Source: CAIVVT01 sp963838205 (GTDB lineage: Bacteria > Acidobacteriota > Terriglobia > Bryobacterales > Bryobacteraceae). Taken from it: 64,000 nt of DNA. Below the pieces are notes generated by a model that was not told the origin of the DNA, ran no database searches, and worked only from the letters and a program-made list of their open reading frames with translations. Where the stretch lies: NCBI GenBank assembly GCA_963838205.1, contig CAWIQF010000011.1, forward strand, positions 1-64,000, written 5' to 3'. This document shows, piece after piece, positions 9,315-17,760 of this stretch (position 1 is its first letter; the number at the start of each line of letters is the position of its first letter). A program made the translations under genes and the position numbers.

Positions 9315-9938
9315 TTAGTCATTCTGCAGTCCTAAGGAAACCAGTTTCGCGCGGGTGGATTCGTAATCCGTGTGAAGAATGCTTCGAATTCCCATGCCTT
9401 CCGCGATCTCGACGAACATCGGAGTGTTGTCGATATAGACCACCTTCCGGGCCGGCGCCTGGGAGACGTCCAGCGCAAGGCGAAAGATGTCCGCGTCGGG
9501 CTTGCGGATGTGGACGAAGCAAGAGGAGATAAAGGAATCCACAAAGCCGTCGAGCTTGAACTTACGAATCCGATACGCATTCAGTTCGCGCGCTTCGTTG
9601 TTGACCACGGTGATCTTCAGCCCGTAGTGGGCCTTAAGGTGTGAGAACAGTGCGATCATCTCGGGGTAGGGTTTCGATTGAGCGAACATGAAGCGCCGAA
9701 ATGCGGCTCGGGTAAACGGTCGTGGTTGGTAGAAGACTACGCGGCCTAAGTACTCTTCGAAAGCAAGCTTACCTTCCTCGTACGTTTCGAAGGTCAGTCT
9801 GTGCCGCTCCTCCATCTCCGTCCATTTTAGTCTGAAGTGCGCCGCCGCCCGTCTGCGCGCCTGATGAGCCCACCCGTCTGTAAGCAAGACACCGCCGATA
9901 TCCAGGAACACGCAGGTAATGGCACTTGTTTTCTTCAT
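9315..9938 (-). CDS. HAD-IA family hydrolase
   Basis: A 207-residue haloacid-dehalogenase-type protein, probably a phosphatase on a small sugar or organic phosphate. Motif I is CVFLDIGGVLL (nucleophile Asp at residue 13); Gly at the third position of DxD is common in this subgroup. VVNNEARE near residue 112 serves as motif II, HIRKPDADIFRLAL carries the motif III Lys, and VVYIDNTPMFVEIAEGMG is motif IV. It starts 22 bases after the truncated transaldolase and ends just before ackA, so it belongs to the phosphoketolase operon. Substrate cannot be told from sequence. Confidence 0.85.
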   Translation of the reverse strand: MKKTSAITCVFLDIGGVLLTDGWAHQARRRAAAHFRLKWTEMEERHRLTFETYEEGKLAFEEYLGRVVFYQPRPFTRAAFRRFMFAQSKPYPEMIALFSHLKAHYGLKITVVNNEARELNAYRIRKFKLDGFVDSFISSCFVHIRKPDADIFRLALDVSQAPARKVVYIDNTPMFVEIAEGMGIRSILHTDYESTRAKLVSLGLQND

Positions 9939-9959
9939 CGTGTTTCTTCGTAGATCGGA

Positions 9960-10181
9960 TCAGCGCTGCCGGAAGAGTGCCATGACCCGAATGTCTTCGT
10001 CGTAGTAGCGGCTGTGGGTAATCGCATTCCCGAAGACAGATGGATTCCATGCCATACCCTGCGGTCCATCCCTTTCGAGCAAACGCTGCAGTGCTCCGCT
10101 GGCTTTCAGACGGCGCTGGAGGTAGTCCAGCCAGATGGATCGCACCAACGTCCCCAGCCGTTTCAGAGCCTTGCTGCTCAT
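9960..10181 (-). pseudogene. tal: Transaldolase, N-terminal remnant
   Basis: Only 73 codons of a gene that normally has about 350. The product begins MSSKALKRLGTLVRSIWLDYLQRR and continues with LKASGALQRLLERDG and WNPSVFGNAI, ending ITHSRYYDEDIR, which is the transaldolase N-terminus (WLDYI..., TSNPAIF..., YDEAIR). It stops after MALFRQR. The start overlaps the rpiB stop as ATGA, with AGGAG upstream, so the original translational coupling is preserved. The barrel strand carrying the Schiff-base Lys is absent, so no activity is expected. The HAD gene starts 22 bases later, which suggests an internal deletion. Confidence 0.82.
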
Positions 10182-10672
10182 GCTCCTGTCGCTCTGCTTT
10201 CGAGACTTGCGACTTTGGCGAGTCGCCGCCGATGACGTTCGGCGCCACTGAATCGCGCCTCGAGAAACGCGCGGACCAACTCCCAGGCGAGCGCACTTCC
10301 GATTACGCGGCCACCCAGGCAGATCACGTTCATGTCGTCGTCCTCGACTCCCTGATGCGCTGAAAAACTCTCATGAATCAGGCACGCCCGCACACCCGGC
10401 ACCTTATTACATGCAATGCAGGCGCCCACGCCACTTCCGCACACCGCCATGCCGCGATCCACCTCGCCGCGAGCGACCGCGCGCGCCATAGGCACGACAA
10501 AGTCCGGATAGTCATCATCCGGCTTCGGCGCGCCGTCGCCGAAGTCGACTACCTCATAGTCCGCCTCAAGCAACCTCGCGGCCAGATATTCCTTTAACTC
10601 ATACCCTCCATGATCCGCCGCGACCCCGATGCGCTTCGGCGTCCTTGGCAGCGGTATCCGCGAATCAGTCAT
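10178..10672 (-). CDS. rpiB: Ribose-5-phosphate isomerase B (RpiB/LacA/LacB family)
   Basis: Interconverts ribose 5-phosphate and ribulose 5-phosphate, feeding pentose phosphates to phosphoketolase. The 164-residue product shows IGVAADHGGYELKE at the N-terminus, DFGDGAPKPDDDYPDF, and the active-site segment MAVCGSGVGACIACNKVPGVRA followed by NVICLGGRVIG. The ATG at 10672 is chosen because GGAGAG lies 5-6 bases upstream; an upstream ATG at 10717 lacks one. It is the first gene of the operon rpiB-tal'-HAD-ackA-xfp-fba. Confidence 0.92.
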   Translation of the reverse strand: MTDSRIPLPRTPKRIGVAADHGGYELKEYLAARLLEADYEVVDFGDGAPKPDDDYPDFVVPMARAVARGEVDRGMAVCGSGVGACIACNKVPGVRACLIHESFSAHQGVEDDDMNVICLGGRVIGSALAWELVRAFLEARFSGAERHRRRLAKVASLESRATGA

Positions 10673-11425
10673 TGTTTCTCTCCATCCAGGCTGGTTCTCG
10701 TTGGCGGACGTCATCATCGGTCAAACCGCTTTCACATCTCAGCACCGTCGCGGGCGATGAGGCGCTGAAAGAGTTGCGGTCCATCACTTCGCCACTCCGG
10801 CGGCCGCAACAGATACTCTCAGTGACGGCCCACCGATTTCAACGCTATGTGGGGTATTTGGCATGTTCCGCTAGCAGTCTCCGCGCCGGCCGAGGAGCCG
10901 CAACTTTGCCGTGAAGGAATCCCTGGTGGGTGACATCGGCGGACCGTACATTGTCGATAGCAGGACTATCTCCCGCTTACAAAACCGTTTTGCTCGTGTT
11001 CCGCCGTGTGCACTGCAGCCTCCATTGGGTGCGTCGTCTGCATGATGTTCCTCTCCTTCGCCCCGGTCCGGCTACACCGCATGCGCCGTTGCTGCACTTA
11101 GAAGCGGCTACCGAACTGCATGCGGTTGGAAGCGCAACGGCGTGCCTCACGGGCTTCTGCCAGCATTTTCATTGCCACTCGAGACATTGGAGCGAGAAAG
11201 TCCAAAGCGGTAAACCTGGGTTCTGGCGGCAAGCGGGATCCCGCAAGGCGTGCGTCCGGGACGGCAAATGTTGCATTTCAGATGCAGGCTTTACATCTCG
11301 GTTCCGTGAATTTCTGCTAAACCCGAACTGGCTCAGCGGCTTCAACGTCGACACCCCTCGGTTCTGCTCTGGACCATCGAATGCATGGAGATGATAAGCA
11401 GTTTGTACGGGCGAAGGGGATGGCT
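10673..11425. other. Divergent intergenic region between rpiB and the DksA-like gene
   Basis: About 750 bases that should carry the promoters of both the phosphoketolase operon and the plus-strand DksA-like gene. Several frames stay open but none has convincing composition or a ribosome binding site. No clear sigma-70 pair stood out. The region may be decayed coding DNA. Confidence 0.4.
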
Positions 11426-11815
11426 ATGAAGACAGCAGTGGCGAAAATGGACGGGGCCCGGGAGATTCTCACACGAACAGCGGCCGAACTGGCTCAGGTA
11501 TTGCGATCCCGGGACGGTATCGCCATCGAGAAGAGCGCGGATCAAATGGATGAGGTTCAATACGCGTCGGAACGCGAACTGGCGATTCGAAACGCCGACC
11601 GGGAATCCACGCTGCTGCGCCAGGTAAGAGCCGCTTTGCGGCGGATTCACGACGGCACCTTTGGCGTCTGCGTGGAGTGCGAATACGAGATCAGCCCCAA
11701 GCGCCTGCTGGCCGTGCCCTGGGCGTCACGGTGCATCGAGTGCCAGGACGCAGCCGATCGGGATCAGCAGGAGAACTCGCAATCCTTCAGCGAGACGATC
11801 GCAGATGCCGCCTGA
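11426..11815 (+). CDS. TraR/DksA-type C4 zinc-finger protein
   Basis: A 129-residue protein of the DksA/TraR group, which bind the RNA polymerase secondary channel and modulate transcription. Residues 1-75 form a helical part (AREILTRTAAELAQVL, then TLLRQVRAALRRIHDG), followed by the C4 zinc finger CVECEYEISPKRLLAV and CIECQD, with the usual Pro-Lys-Arg-Leu after the first Cys pair. The ATG at 11426 is preferred, since AAGGGG ends 6 bases upstream; an ATG at 11420 abuts that site. It may regulate the island genes transcribed divergently, but that is inference. Confidence 0.85.
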   Translation: MKTAVAKMDGAREILTRTAAELAQVLRSRDGIAIEKSADQMDEVQYASERELAIRNADRESTLLRQVRAALRRIHDGTFGVCVECEYEISPKRLLAVPWASRCIECQDAADRDQQENSQSFSETIADAA

Positions 11816-11915
11816 ATGAGCGGTTCCGGCTCGGGCGCGTGGCTCGCCATGACTGTAAGATTCGCCGCCGGCCCTTCAAGACAGCGCAGAGCGGGGAGAA
11901 AGGTGGGTCCAGTTA

Positions 11916-12239
11916 GTGAAAACAGAATCCAGCGTTCGAACCATCGCGTTTCTAGGTAACTACCTGCCGCGCAAGTGCGGTATTGCGACGTTCACTTCCG
12001 ACCTGCTGGGGGCTGTGGCCGCACGGCATCCACAAAGCCGGTGCTTCGCTGTGGCGGTCACCGAAGCCACGCGGTTGCCGGTTCTGGGAACGCCGTTTAT
12101 CGTTCCGGCCTCCTGTCCCACATGCCGACAACACGTCCAATTGGGCCGCCTCCGCATGGGCGACGGTCCAGCACGTGGCTTGGATCTCAAGCCACTGTCG
12201 AGGATTTCAGCGCCCGATCGACTCGCGAATCAAGGGTGA
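11916..12239 (+). pseudogene. GT4-type glycosyltransferase, N-terminal fragment
   Basis: A GTG-initiated frame whose first 50 residues match the start of group 1 glycosyltransferases (RTIAFLGNYLPRKCGIATF, then TSDLLGAVAARHP). After about residue 55 (TEATRLPVLG) the frame turns into Cys/Arg-rich sequence without family character and ends at residue 107. The nucleotide-sugar binding half is missing. Members of this family often lie beside GH130 genes, and a broken GH130 gene lies about 8 kb away in the same island, so this may be part of the same lost glycan module (inference). Confidence 0.65.
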
Positions 12240-12264
12240 CGCCGATTTGGCAACGCAGCGACGG

Positions 12265-13206
12265 CTACTTTGCGGCGCCCACGATCTCCAGAAGTTCGAG
12301 CTCGAAAATCAGCGTGGCCCCACCGGGAATCGACGGCCGGCCCTGATCTCCGTATGCCAGGTTGGAAGGGCAAATCAGCACCGCCTTGCCGCCGGTTTTC
12401 ATCTTCTGAAGGCCCTCGGTCCAGCATCCGATCACTCCGTTGAGGGCGAACTGCGCGGGTTGGTTCCGGCGAAAGGAGCTGTCGAACTCGGTGCCGTCCA
12501 CGAGCGTGCCACGATAGTTCACCTTCACGGTGTCGGTCGCTTTCGGGGAGTTTCCCGTGCCCATCTTCACTTCGCGATAAATCAAGCCTGACTCGGTCCG
12601 GACGGCGCCTGGTTCTGCCGCAGCCTTTTCCAGGTAAGCCTTGGCGGCAACTTTCTGCTGTGCGGTTACGCGCGCCGAGCGTTCCCGGGCAAGCGGGCCG
12701 ATTTTCGGCCCCCACTCGTTCAGATCGACAGCGGGCTTGTGGGCCGCGGCATCCGTCAGCGCACGCTTGAGTATCTCGAACTCGTGTGGCGAGAGATCGA
12801 ATTGTCCCAGAGACTTGTACACCGACAGGCCCAACGCATAAATGGATTTCTCCGCGTCGGTCGTCAGCACAACGGGAGCGGCGGACGCGGGTCTGGCCGC
12901 CGCTTTCGAGGCACCAGGTTTCGTAGCAGCAGATTTCGTGGCGGCCGGTTGCGCCGCAGCAGGTTTCGCAGCAACAGATTTCGTGGCGGCCGGTTGCGCC
13001 GCAGCAGGTTTCGCAGCAGCAGATTTCGTGGCGGCCGGTTGCGCCGCAGCAGGTTTCGCAGCAGCAGATTTCGTGGCGGCCGGTTGCGCAGCGGATTTCG
13101 CCGCGGCCGATTTCGCGGCGGTTGGCTTGGTGTTCGCCGGAGCGGGATTCGGCGCGGGAGTCTGGGCCATCAGGAGGGCCGGCGCGATCAATAGTAGGAA
13201 GCGCAT
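12265..13206 (-). CDS. Secreted FKBP-type peptidyl-prolyl isomerase with Ala/Pro/Lys repeat linker
   Basis: A 313-residue protein with a signal peptide (MRFLLLIAPALLMAQ, cleavage near residue 14), so it acts in the periplasm. Residues about 20-105 are a repetitive Ala-Pro-Lys linker with a 15-residue period (AAKPAAAQPAATKSA). Residues 110-205 resemble the helical FKBP N-terminal dimerisation domain (YALGLSVYKSLGQFD), and 205-313 are the FKBP catalytic domain (VKVNYRGTLVDGTEFDSSF, ending IPGGATLIFELELLEI). It catalyses cis-trans isomerisation of proline bonds. It is transcribed alone, convergent to the GT fragment. The repeats make length variation between strains likely. Confidence 0.92.
   Translation of the reverse strand: MRFLLLIAPALLMAQTPAPNPAPANTKPTAAKSAAAKSAAQPAATKSAAAKPAAAQPAATKSAAAKPAAAQPAATKSVAAKPAAAQPAATKSAATKPGASKAAARPASAAPVVLTTDAEKSIYALGLSVYKSLGQFDLSPHEFEILKRALTDAAAHKPAVDLNEWGPKIGPLARERSARVTAQQKVAAKAYLEKAAAEPGAVRTESGLIYREVKMGTGNSPKATDTVKVNYRGTLVDGTEFDSSFRRNQPAQFALNGVIGCWTEGLQKMKTGGKAVLICPSNLAYGDQGRPSIPGGATLIFELELLEIVGAAK
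12930..13088. repeat. 45-bp tandem repeat inside the FKBP gene
   Basis: Near-identical units starting cagatttcgtggcggccgg begin at 12930, 12975, 13020 and 13065, exactly 45 bp apart; about 3.5 copies. The unit encodes 15 residues, so copy-number changes keep the frame. Confidence 0.9.
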
Positions 13207-13310
13207 TTTTATAGAGTAGCAGTCCGCCTCGCGTCCTCCGAATCACCGGGGAAAAGGGGGAGAGATGCCCCTGTGGCGCGACCGCTGGCCTCGCTTGGAA
13301 TAGCAAAGCG

Positions 13311-15001
13311 CTAGCCCGGATGTTTCACAGGCGCTGTGATTTCGTCGCCGCCGGCGTTTGCGTGAGGTTTGGAGGGCGCTGCGGCGGCATTCGGGCGGGC
13401 AGCGAGCCGGGATGTGGTGATCGAGGGGGCCTTGTGGCGTCCGATCGCCCTCACAAAACGCAATTCGGACGCAGTTCGACTGACCCGAAAAGTGCGAAAT
13501 CGGGAAATCGTTTGTTTGCCGTGTCGCGATTTTGGCTCAGCAACGCAGCGCCGCCCACACCTGCCCAAACACCTGCTTCCAGGGGTAGCCGCTGCTCATC
13601 GACACCAGCACGCGCCGCGCGCTGAAACGAATCCGCGCGCCGATCTTGAGCAGTCGCAGCCGAATCGTGTGGACCTGGGCCTCGGCCAGCGCCGTGCCTG
13701 TTAGCGCCAGCCGCCGCAGCGCCTCCACGAGCACGTAGGCCGCCGCCGACAGATACAGCCGGAGGCTGATTGGCGCGCATCGTCTCGGCACTCATGCGGT
13801 CGGCAAACAGGCTCAGCTGCTCTTTGATGCGGTTCTCCATCTCGCCGCGGGCGCAGTACAGATCCTCGTAGAGTGGGCGCGGTTGCCACTGCTCGACCGG
13901 CAGCGAAGTCACGACATAGCGCGGGTTCTGCTTGCCCGCGATCTGCTCGGCCTTGGCGATGACGCGCCGGGCGCGCGACCAACTCTTGCGCGTGCGGTAG
14001 CGAAACTCGGTGAGCACCCGCGCCGCCTTTCCCGTGCGTTGGGCCTCGCCCGCGGCCTGGCGCATGGCCTTGTCGATCCGCCGCCGCAGGCGCTGGTTGC
14101 GCGCCAGTCCGAAGACGTAGTCAACATGGTTGTCCTCACACCACCTCATCAGTTCTTCGCGGCAGAAGCCCGAGTCGGCGCGCAGGATGATCTGAGTCTG
14201 GGGCCAGCGGGCGCGGATCTGCGCGACGATGCGCTGGATCTCTTCGACGCTGCCCGCGCTGGCGTCCTGATTGGCCTCTCGCAGCCGCACGCCGACAATC
14301 TGGTCGCCCGCGAAGATGTACAGCGGCAGGTAGCAGTAGTGGTCGTAGTAGCCGTGGAAGAAACGTCCCTCCTGCTGGCCGTGCAACGGCGTATCGGTGG
14401 CGTCCAGATCGACGACGATCCGGGCCGGGGCTTGCGGGTGCGACTCCACAAACATCTCGACCAGCAGCCGGTCGATGGCGGCGGCATCGTAGCGGATCTT
14501 CTTGTAGCGGTCGGAGGCGGCGCCGGCCTCAGGCGTGCGTTCCAGGCGGCACAGCGTGCTCTTGCTGGCCAACGCCGCGCCGGGCTTGCGTTTACCCGCC
14601 AGCAGACCCATCAGCGGGTCGTCACGCAGTTGGTCGTGGTCGTTGAGATCTTCGTAACCCAAGGCCAGCGCATAGACGCGCTGCGAGACCATTTCACCCA
14701 CTTCGTGGGAGATGTAAACCGGATTCCGGAAGTCGCTGAAGCAGCGCGCCAGGCGTGGCAGCAGGCCGATGCGCCGGTTGACTTGCCGCAGCAGTAGCGC
14801 CCCGGCGTCGGAAGTGATCGTGCCGCCGTCGAAACCCGCCACCACCCGGCGCGAAAAATGGGCTTCAAATTCGAAGCTGTCCTGGGTACACTGTGTCATA
14901 GCAAGAGCCGCCGCTTTCTGTGCAAAAGCACTTCGTGGCTGAAATGTTTATGCCAGAGAAGGCGGCTTTTGTACAGTGAGCCGGTGAAATATTCGGGCTA
15001 G
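13311..15001. mobile_element. IS1380-family insertion sequence with inactivated transposase
   Basis: The ends are imperfect 18-bp inverted repeats: ctagcccggatgtttcac (13311-13328) and gtgaaatattcgggctag (14984-15001), 16 of 18 positions matching. The 1691-bp length fits the IS1380 family. The only gene is a minus-strand transposase interrupted by a frameshift. I could not identify a convincing target duplication. It forms the right border of the accessory region. Confidence 0.85.
13537..14899 (-). pseudogene. IS1380-family transposase, frameshifted near its C-terminus
   Basis: From ATG at 14899 the frame reads as an IS1380-type DDE transposase: FDGGTITSDAGALLLRQV at the N-terminus, RIVVDLDATDTPLHGQQ near residue 160, ILRADSGFCREELMRW near residue 240 and YEDLYCARGEMENRIKEQ near residue 350. 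At about 13790 (MRANQ) the frame passes into Gly/Ala-rich sequence, while the expected continuation (LRLYLSAAAYVLVEALRR to SGYPWKQVFGQVW) is one frame over and ends at 13537. An extra C in a CC pair explains this. The element is probably no longer autonomous. Confidence 0.85.
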
Positions 15002-15234
15002 GGGCGGCAGTTTGGGTGTACACTAATCGGAACCTGGGCTTCGGCATGCAATCATTACCCAGCGAGCTGCATAGATCTAACCGTTTTGGGACGATGCTGG
15101 GGACCGCATTCTGGTTTTGCGCTCGCTGCTTGGAGCTACTCCGGCTCGTTCGCGGACGCACAATATTGGACGCGCGTTCCCGGCATTCGCAGACTCTGAT
15201 TAGAACCTGCTCGACAACGCATTGGAGGAACATG

Positions 15235-15894
15235 ATGGCGGAAACTACGACGACGATCGGAATCATCGGAGCGGGACATATCGGCAGCCAGATCGCACGA
15301 CTCGCGGTGGCCAGCGGCTACAAAGTCGTGATCAGCAATTCGCGAGGGCCGGAGACTTTGTCCGTCCTCATCGCAGAGCTTGGGCCGAAGGCCCGCGCAG
15401 CCACCGCCGTCGAGGCGGCGCAAGCGGGAGACATTGTGGTCGTTACGGTGCCCCTGAAGAATTATCGGGCCGTTCCGGTTGCGCCCCTGGCGGGCAAGGT
15501 CGTGATCGACACCAATAATTACTACCCTGAGCGTGACGGCCACATCCCCGAGCTCGATAACGAGTCCACCACCACCGCCGAGCTCTTGCAGGCGCACCTG
15601 CCAACCTCGAAGGTCGTCAAGGCTTTCAACCATATTTACGCTGCAGCCCTCACGACCGACGGACAGCCGGCTGGCACGAGTAATCGTCGCGCGCTGGTCA
15701 TCGCCGGAGACGACCCAGAGGCCAAAGCCAGAGTGTCCCATCTGCTCGACCAGTTCGGCTTCGATACGGTGGACGCAGGCCCGCTGAAAGAGGGCTGGCG
15801 TATCCAGCGCGATACCCCCGGTTACGGTCCGCGTCGCACCGCCCCGGAACTGCGCCGGGATCTGGCCGCGGCCAAACGATACGCGGATCGGTAG
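15235..15894 (+). CDS. NADPH-dependent F420-reductase-like Rossmann oxidoreductase
   Basis: A 219-residue protein with an N-terminal dinucleotide-binding fold (IGIIGAGHIGSQIARLAVASG, then VVISNSRGPETL where the phosphate-binding Arg indicates NADPH). The central part has DIVVVTVPLKNY and VVIDTNNYYPERDG, and the C-terminal part KAFNHIYAAAL and LVIAGDDPEAKARV, as in the F420-dependent NADP reductase-like family. The ATG at 15235 is preferred over that at 15232 because GGAGG ends 6 bases upstream. It lies alone after the IS1380 element. Exact substrate is unknown; many family members do not use F420. Confidence 0.85.
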   Translation: MAETTTTIGIIGAGHIGSQIARLAVASGYKVVISNSRGPETLSVLIAELGPKARAATAVEAAQAGDIVVVTVPLKNYRAVPVAPLAGKVVIDTNNYYPERDGHIPELDNESTTTAELLQAHLPTSKVVKAFNHIYAAALTTDGQPAGTSNRRALVIAGDDPEAKARVSHLLDQFGFDTVDAGPLKEGWRIQRDTPGYGPRRTAPELRRDLAAAKRYADR

Positions 15895-16738
15895 CGACCA
15901 TCGTCGGTAAAGCCGGCCACGGCCGCGTTACGGAGCCGCGACGGCAGGGAGTCGCAATGGTCCTCCTGGCCACCCATAGAGATGAAAGTCGCGGCGGCGC
16001 AGGTGGGGCGGGTCTCCAGGCCCGCGCCGGACCTCCAGGTCCGGCTCCGGGTTGGGTGCAGGGGAGAGGCCGGCGTGGACGCCGTCCGCAGACCTGGAGG
16101 TCTGCCCCACCTCCGGATCCTGCTCTCCAACGCGACTTTCGAGAGAGCGGTGGCTGGGCCACGCCCGCACGGAATGCTCTTCCCAAGCCGAGCATCTGAA
16201 GCATTTGCCGCGAATGCGTCCGCGGAACGCTTGGAGGTGCTCGTTAGAGTCGGCTCAGGAGGGGCAAACCAGTAGGGGGTTACATGCCTGGCCGGTTGAG
16301 GCTCGGACGCGCTGGCCGGCATGGGCAATTCCGGGTCCGGCCGCGGACAAGCCGCTACGGTGTAGCGGGGGTGCTCTAATTGGCTGTTTATAATCAATAA
16401 CTTGCAGACGAGGGCCGCTACTAGTAGCGGGTTTGTCAATTTCCAGCAGCCGTCGCCGGGGCCGTTGGACGGTCCGCAATCGCGCCGCCGGAATTGAAAT
16501 CGACTACGGGTCGGAACGACTGTGACTGGTTGATTAGTGAGTGCTTGCGTCGATTAGAAAGGTGCTCAACCGGACAGGCATGAAGGGGTTACTGATTTTC
16601 GTCCGTGAGCCAATGATTCCAACGGGGCATGGCAGTAAGGCCTTACCCTTTCCCGCGAGCGCAAGGGCACAAACGAATAAGACGCCGACCATCAAGACGA
16701 ATACGGACGAGATCTATGATTTGGAAATCTGGGTCGGC
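15895..16738. other. Long non-coding gap with an inverted repeat
   Basis: Some 840 bases between the F420-reductase-like gene and the 3' end of the nuclease gene. Open frames exist on both strands but look like GC-rich chance frames. The only clear structure is the inverted repeat at 16001-16112. Confidence 0.5.
16001..16112. repeat. GC-rich inverted repeat
   Basis: aggtggggcgggtctccagg at 16001-16020 pairs with cctggaggtctgccccacct at 16093-16112 (17 of 20 positions), and a further acctccaggt segment lies at 16031-16040. The arrangement looks like a small dispersed non-autonomous element or REP pair rather than a terminator. Confidence 0.55.
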
Positions 16739-17635
16739 CTATCGGGCCGCTTTCCCACCGCCCCGGCGGTTCACCGGCACGACTTTGCAACGAACTCCGT
16801 GTTGTGTGGCGAGGTCAAGAATCTTCGAACACAAAGTGCTCTCCGTCACAAGTACTACTTTGATCCCTTCAAGCGCGAATCCAGACTGTTGCGCCTCGAA
16901 AACAGCCCGGTATTTTATGCACTGGTACACGCCGCGCTCGAAGTCTGGATCAGACGAATGGGTGGATTTGACCTCGACCAGGTAGGCGGTGTCACGGTAT
17001 TCAAAGAATACGTCAACCTCGTCGCCTGAGAGCAACTTCGGCTCCTTTCGCCTCTGCAGCGGCCGTGCCGGAGCGCCAACTGATTCTGGATGGTCTTCTA
17101 CGTATTGCTTGAGTCGCTTGTGTTCGTCGCTTTCCGCAGGCCCTCCACGCGGGTGTTTGTTAGCAGCTGACGCCGGTGGCATGCCGTCAACTTCGGTGCC
17201 TTCCACGATTGAACCCGGAACGGCGCGCGGTTCCGTCTTGAACAGCTTGCGATAGATGCGCGGCCAGCCAGCGTAGGCGTAAACCTCCCTCGCGGACTTG
17301 GCGATGAGTTCACGTCGTCCTCGGAGTGTGCCAAATCGATCACGAAGATAGTGATTGGCACCTCTGCCTGGCTCCCCTGTCTTCTGGTTGACGACAAGCA
17401 CGTTGACGAGAGGAGCAGCACTCTCGGCATCTAGAATCTGGTCCATTAACGTACCAACGACGTGGCCGACGTGGACAGGAAACACCTTTCCCTTGAGAAA
17501 CAGATCGGCGCGCAGCCTGTCTGCGATGTCTCAATAGGTAATTCTCGCGTTGGCGGCAACTCTTGGCAGCAAATACCCGAACGTAAGCTGAAGGCCCCGC
17601 TGGGAGCAAAGATCATCTCCGACTGAATACGGCAT
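16739..17635 (-). pseudogene. Two-domain nuclease (wHTH-like plus PD-(D/E)XK) interrupted by one TGA
   Basis: The original gene appears to start at ATG 17635, with GGAG about 8 bases upstream, giving 298 codons with a single in-frame TGA at 17531-17533. Before it the frame reads LTFGYLLPRVAANARITY; after it DIADRLRADLFLKGKVFPV. A Gly codon (GGA) at the TGA would give the common ITYGDIADRL pattern. The N-terminal part (VGHVVGTLMDQIL, then VNVLVVNQKTGEPGRG) resembles winged-helix-type domains attached to nucleases. The C-terminal part holds a restriction-endonuclease-like core, GDEVDVFFEY and YLVEVKS, supplying Asp, Glu and Lys. Translation could restart at GTG 17485 to make a 248-residue protein lacking part of the first domain. 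Confidence 0.7.
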
Positions 17636-17760
17636 TTGGTCACTCCAGACTGGCTCAGTCTATCGCCAATTTCCGGCAAAGCGAGGTCCGGCCTACGTTC
17701 AGAAGTCTGGCCGCACACCGGCGCGACTCGCCCGTTTCGATCAGGTCCTGGCAGCGGGCC

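Noticed and set aside
11255..11280. Sigma-54-like GG...GC pair (ggcaaatgttgc) before the DksA-like gene
   Set aside because: The spacing between GG and GC is 8 bases instead of the required 10.
10930..11394. 154-codon plus-strand frame before the DksA-like gene
   Set aside because: Cys/His/Arg-rich composition without motifs or a ribosome site; likely non-coding or decayed.
13190..13240. TATAAA just before the FKBP start codon, suggesting a leaderless transcript
   Set aside because: The -10 would lie too close, placing the start of transcription inside the first codons; no -35 fits.
13883..14797. 305-codon plus-strand frame
   Set aside because: It is antisense to the IS1380 transposase, which shows clear family motifs.
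16541..17029. 163-codon plus-strand frame
   Set aside because: Its second half is the complement of the PD-(D/E)XK nuclease domain, and the first half has no ribosome site.
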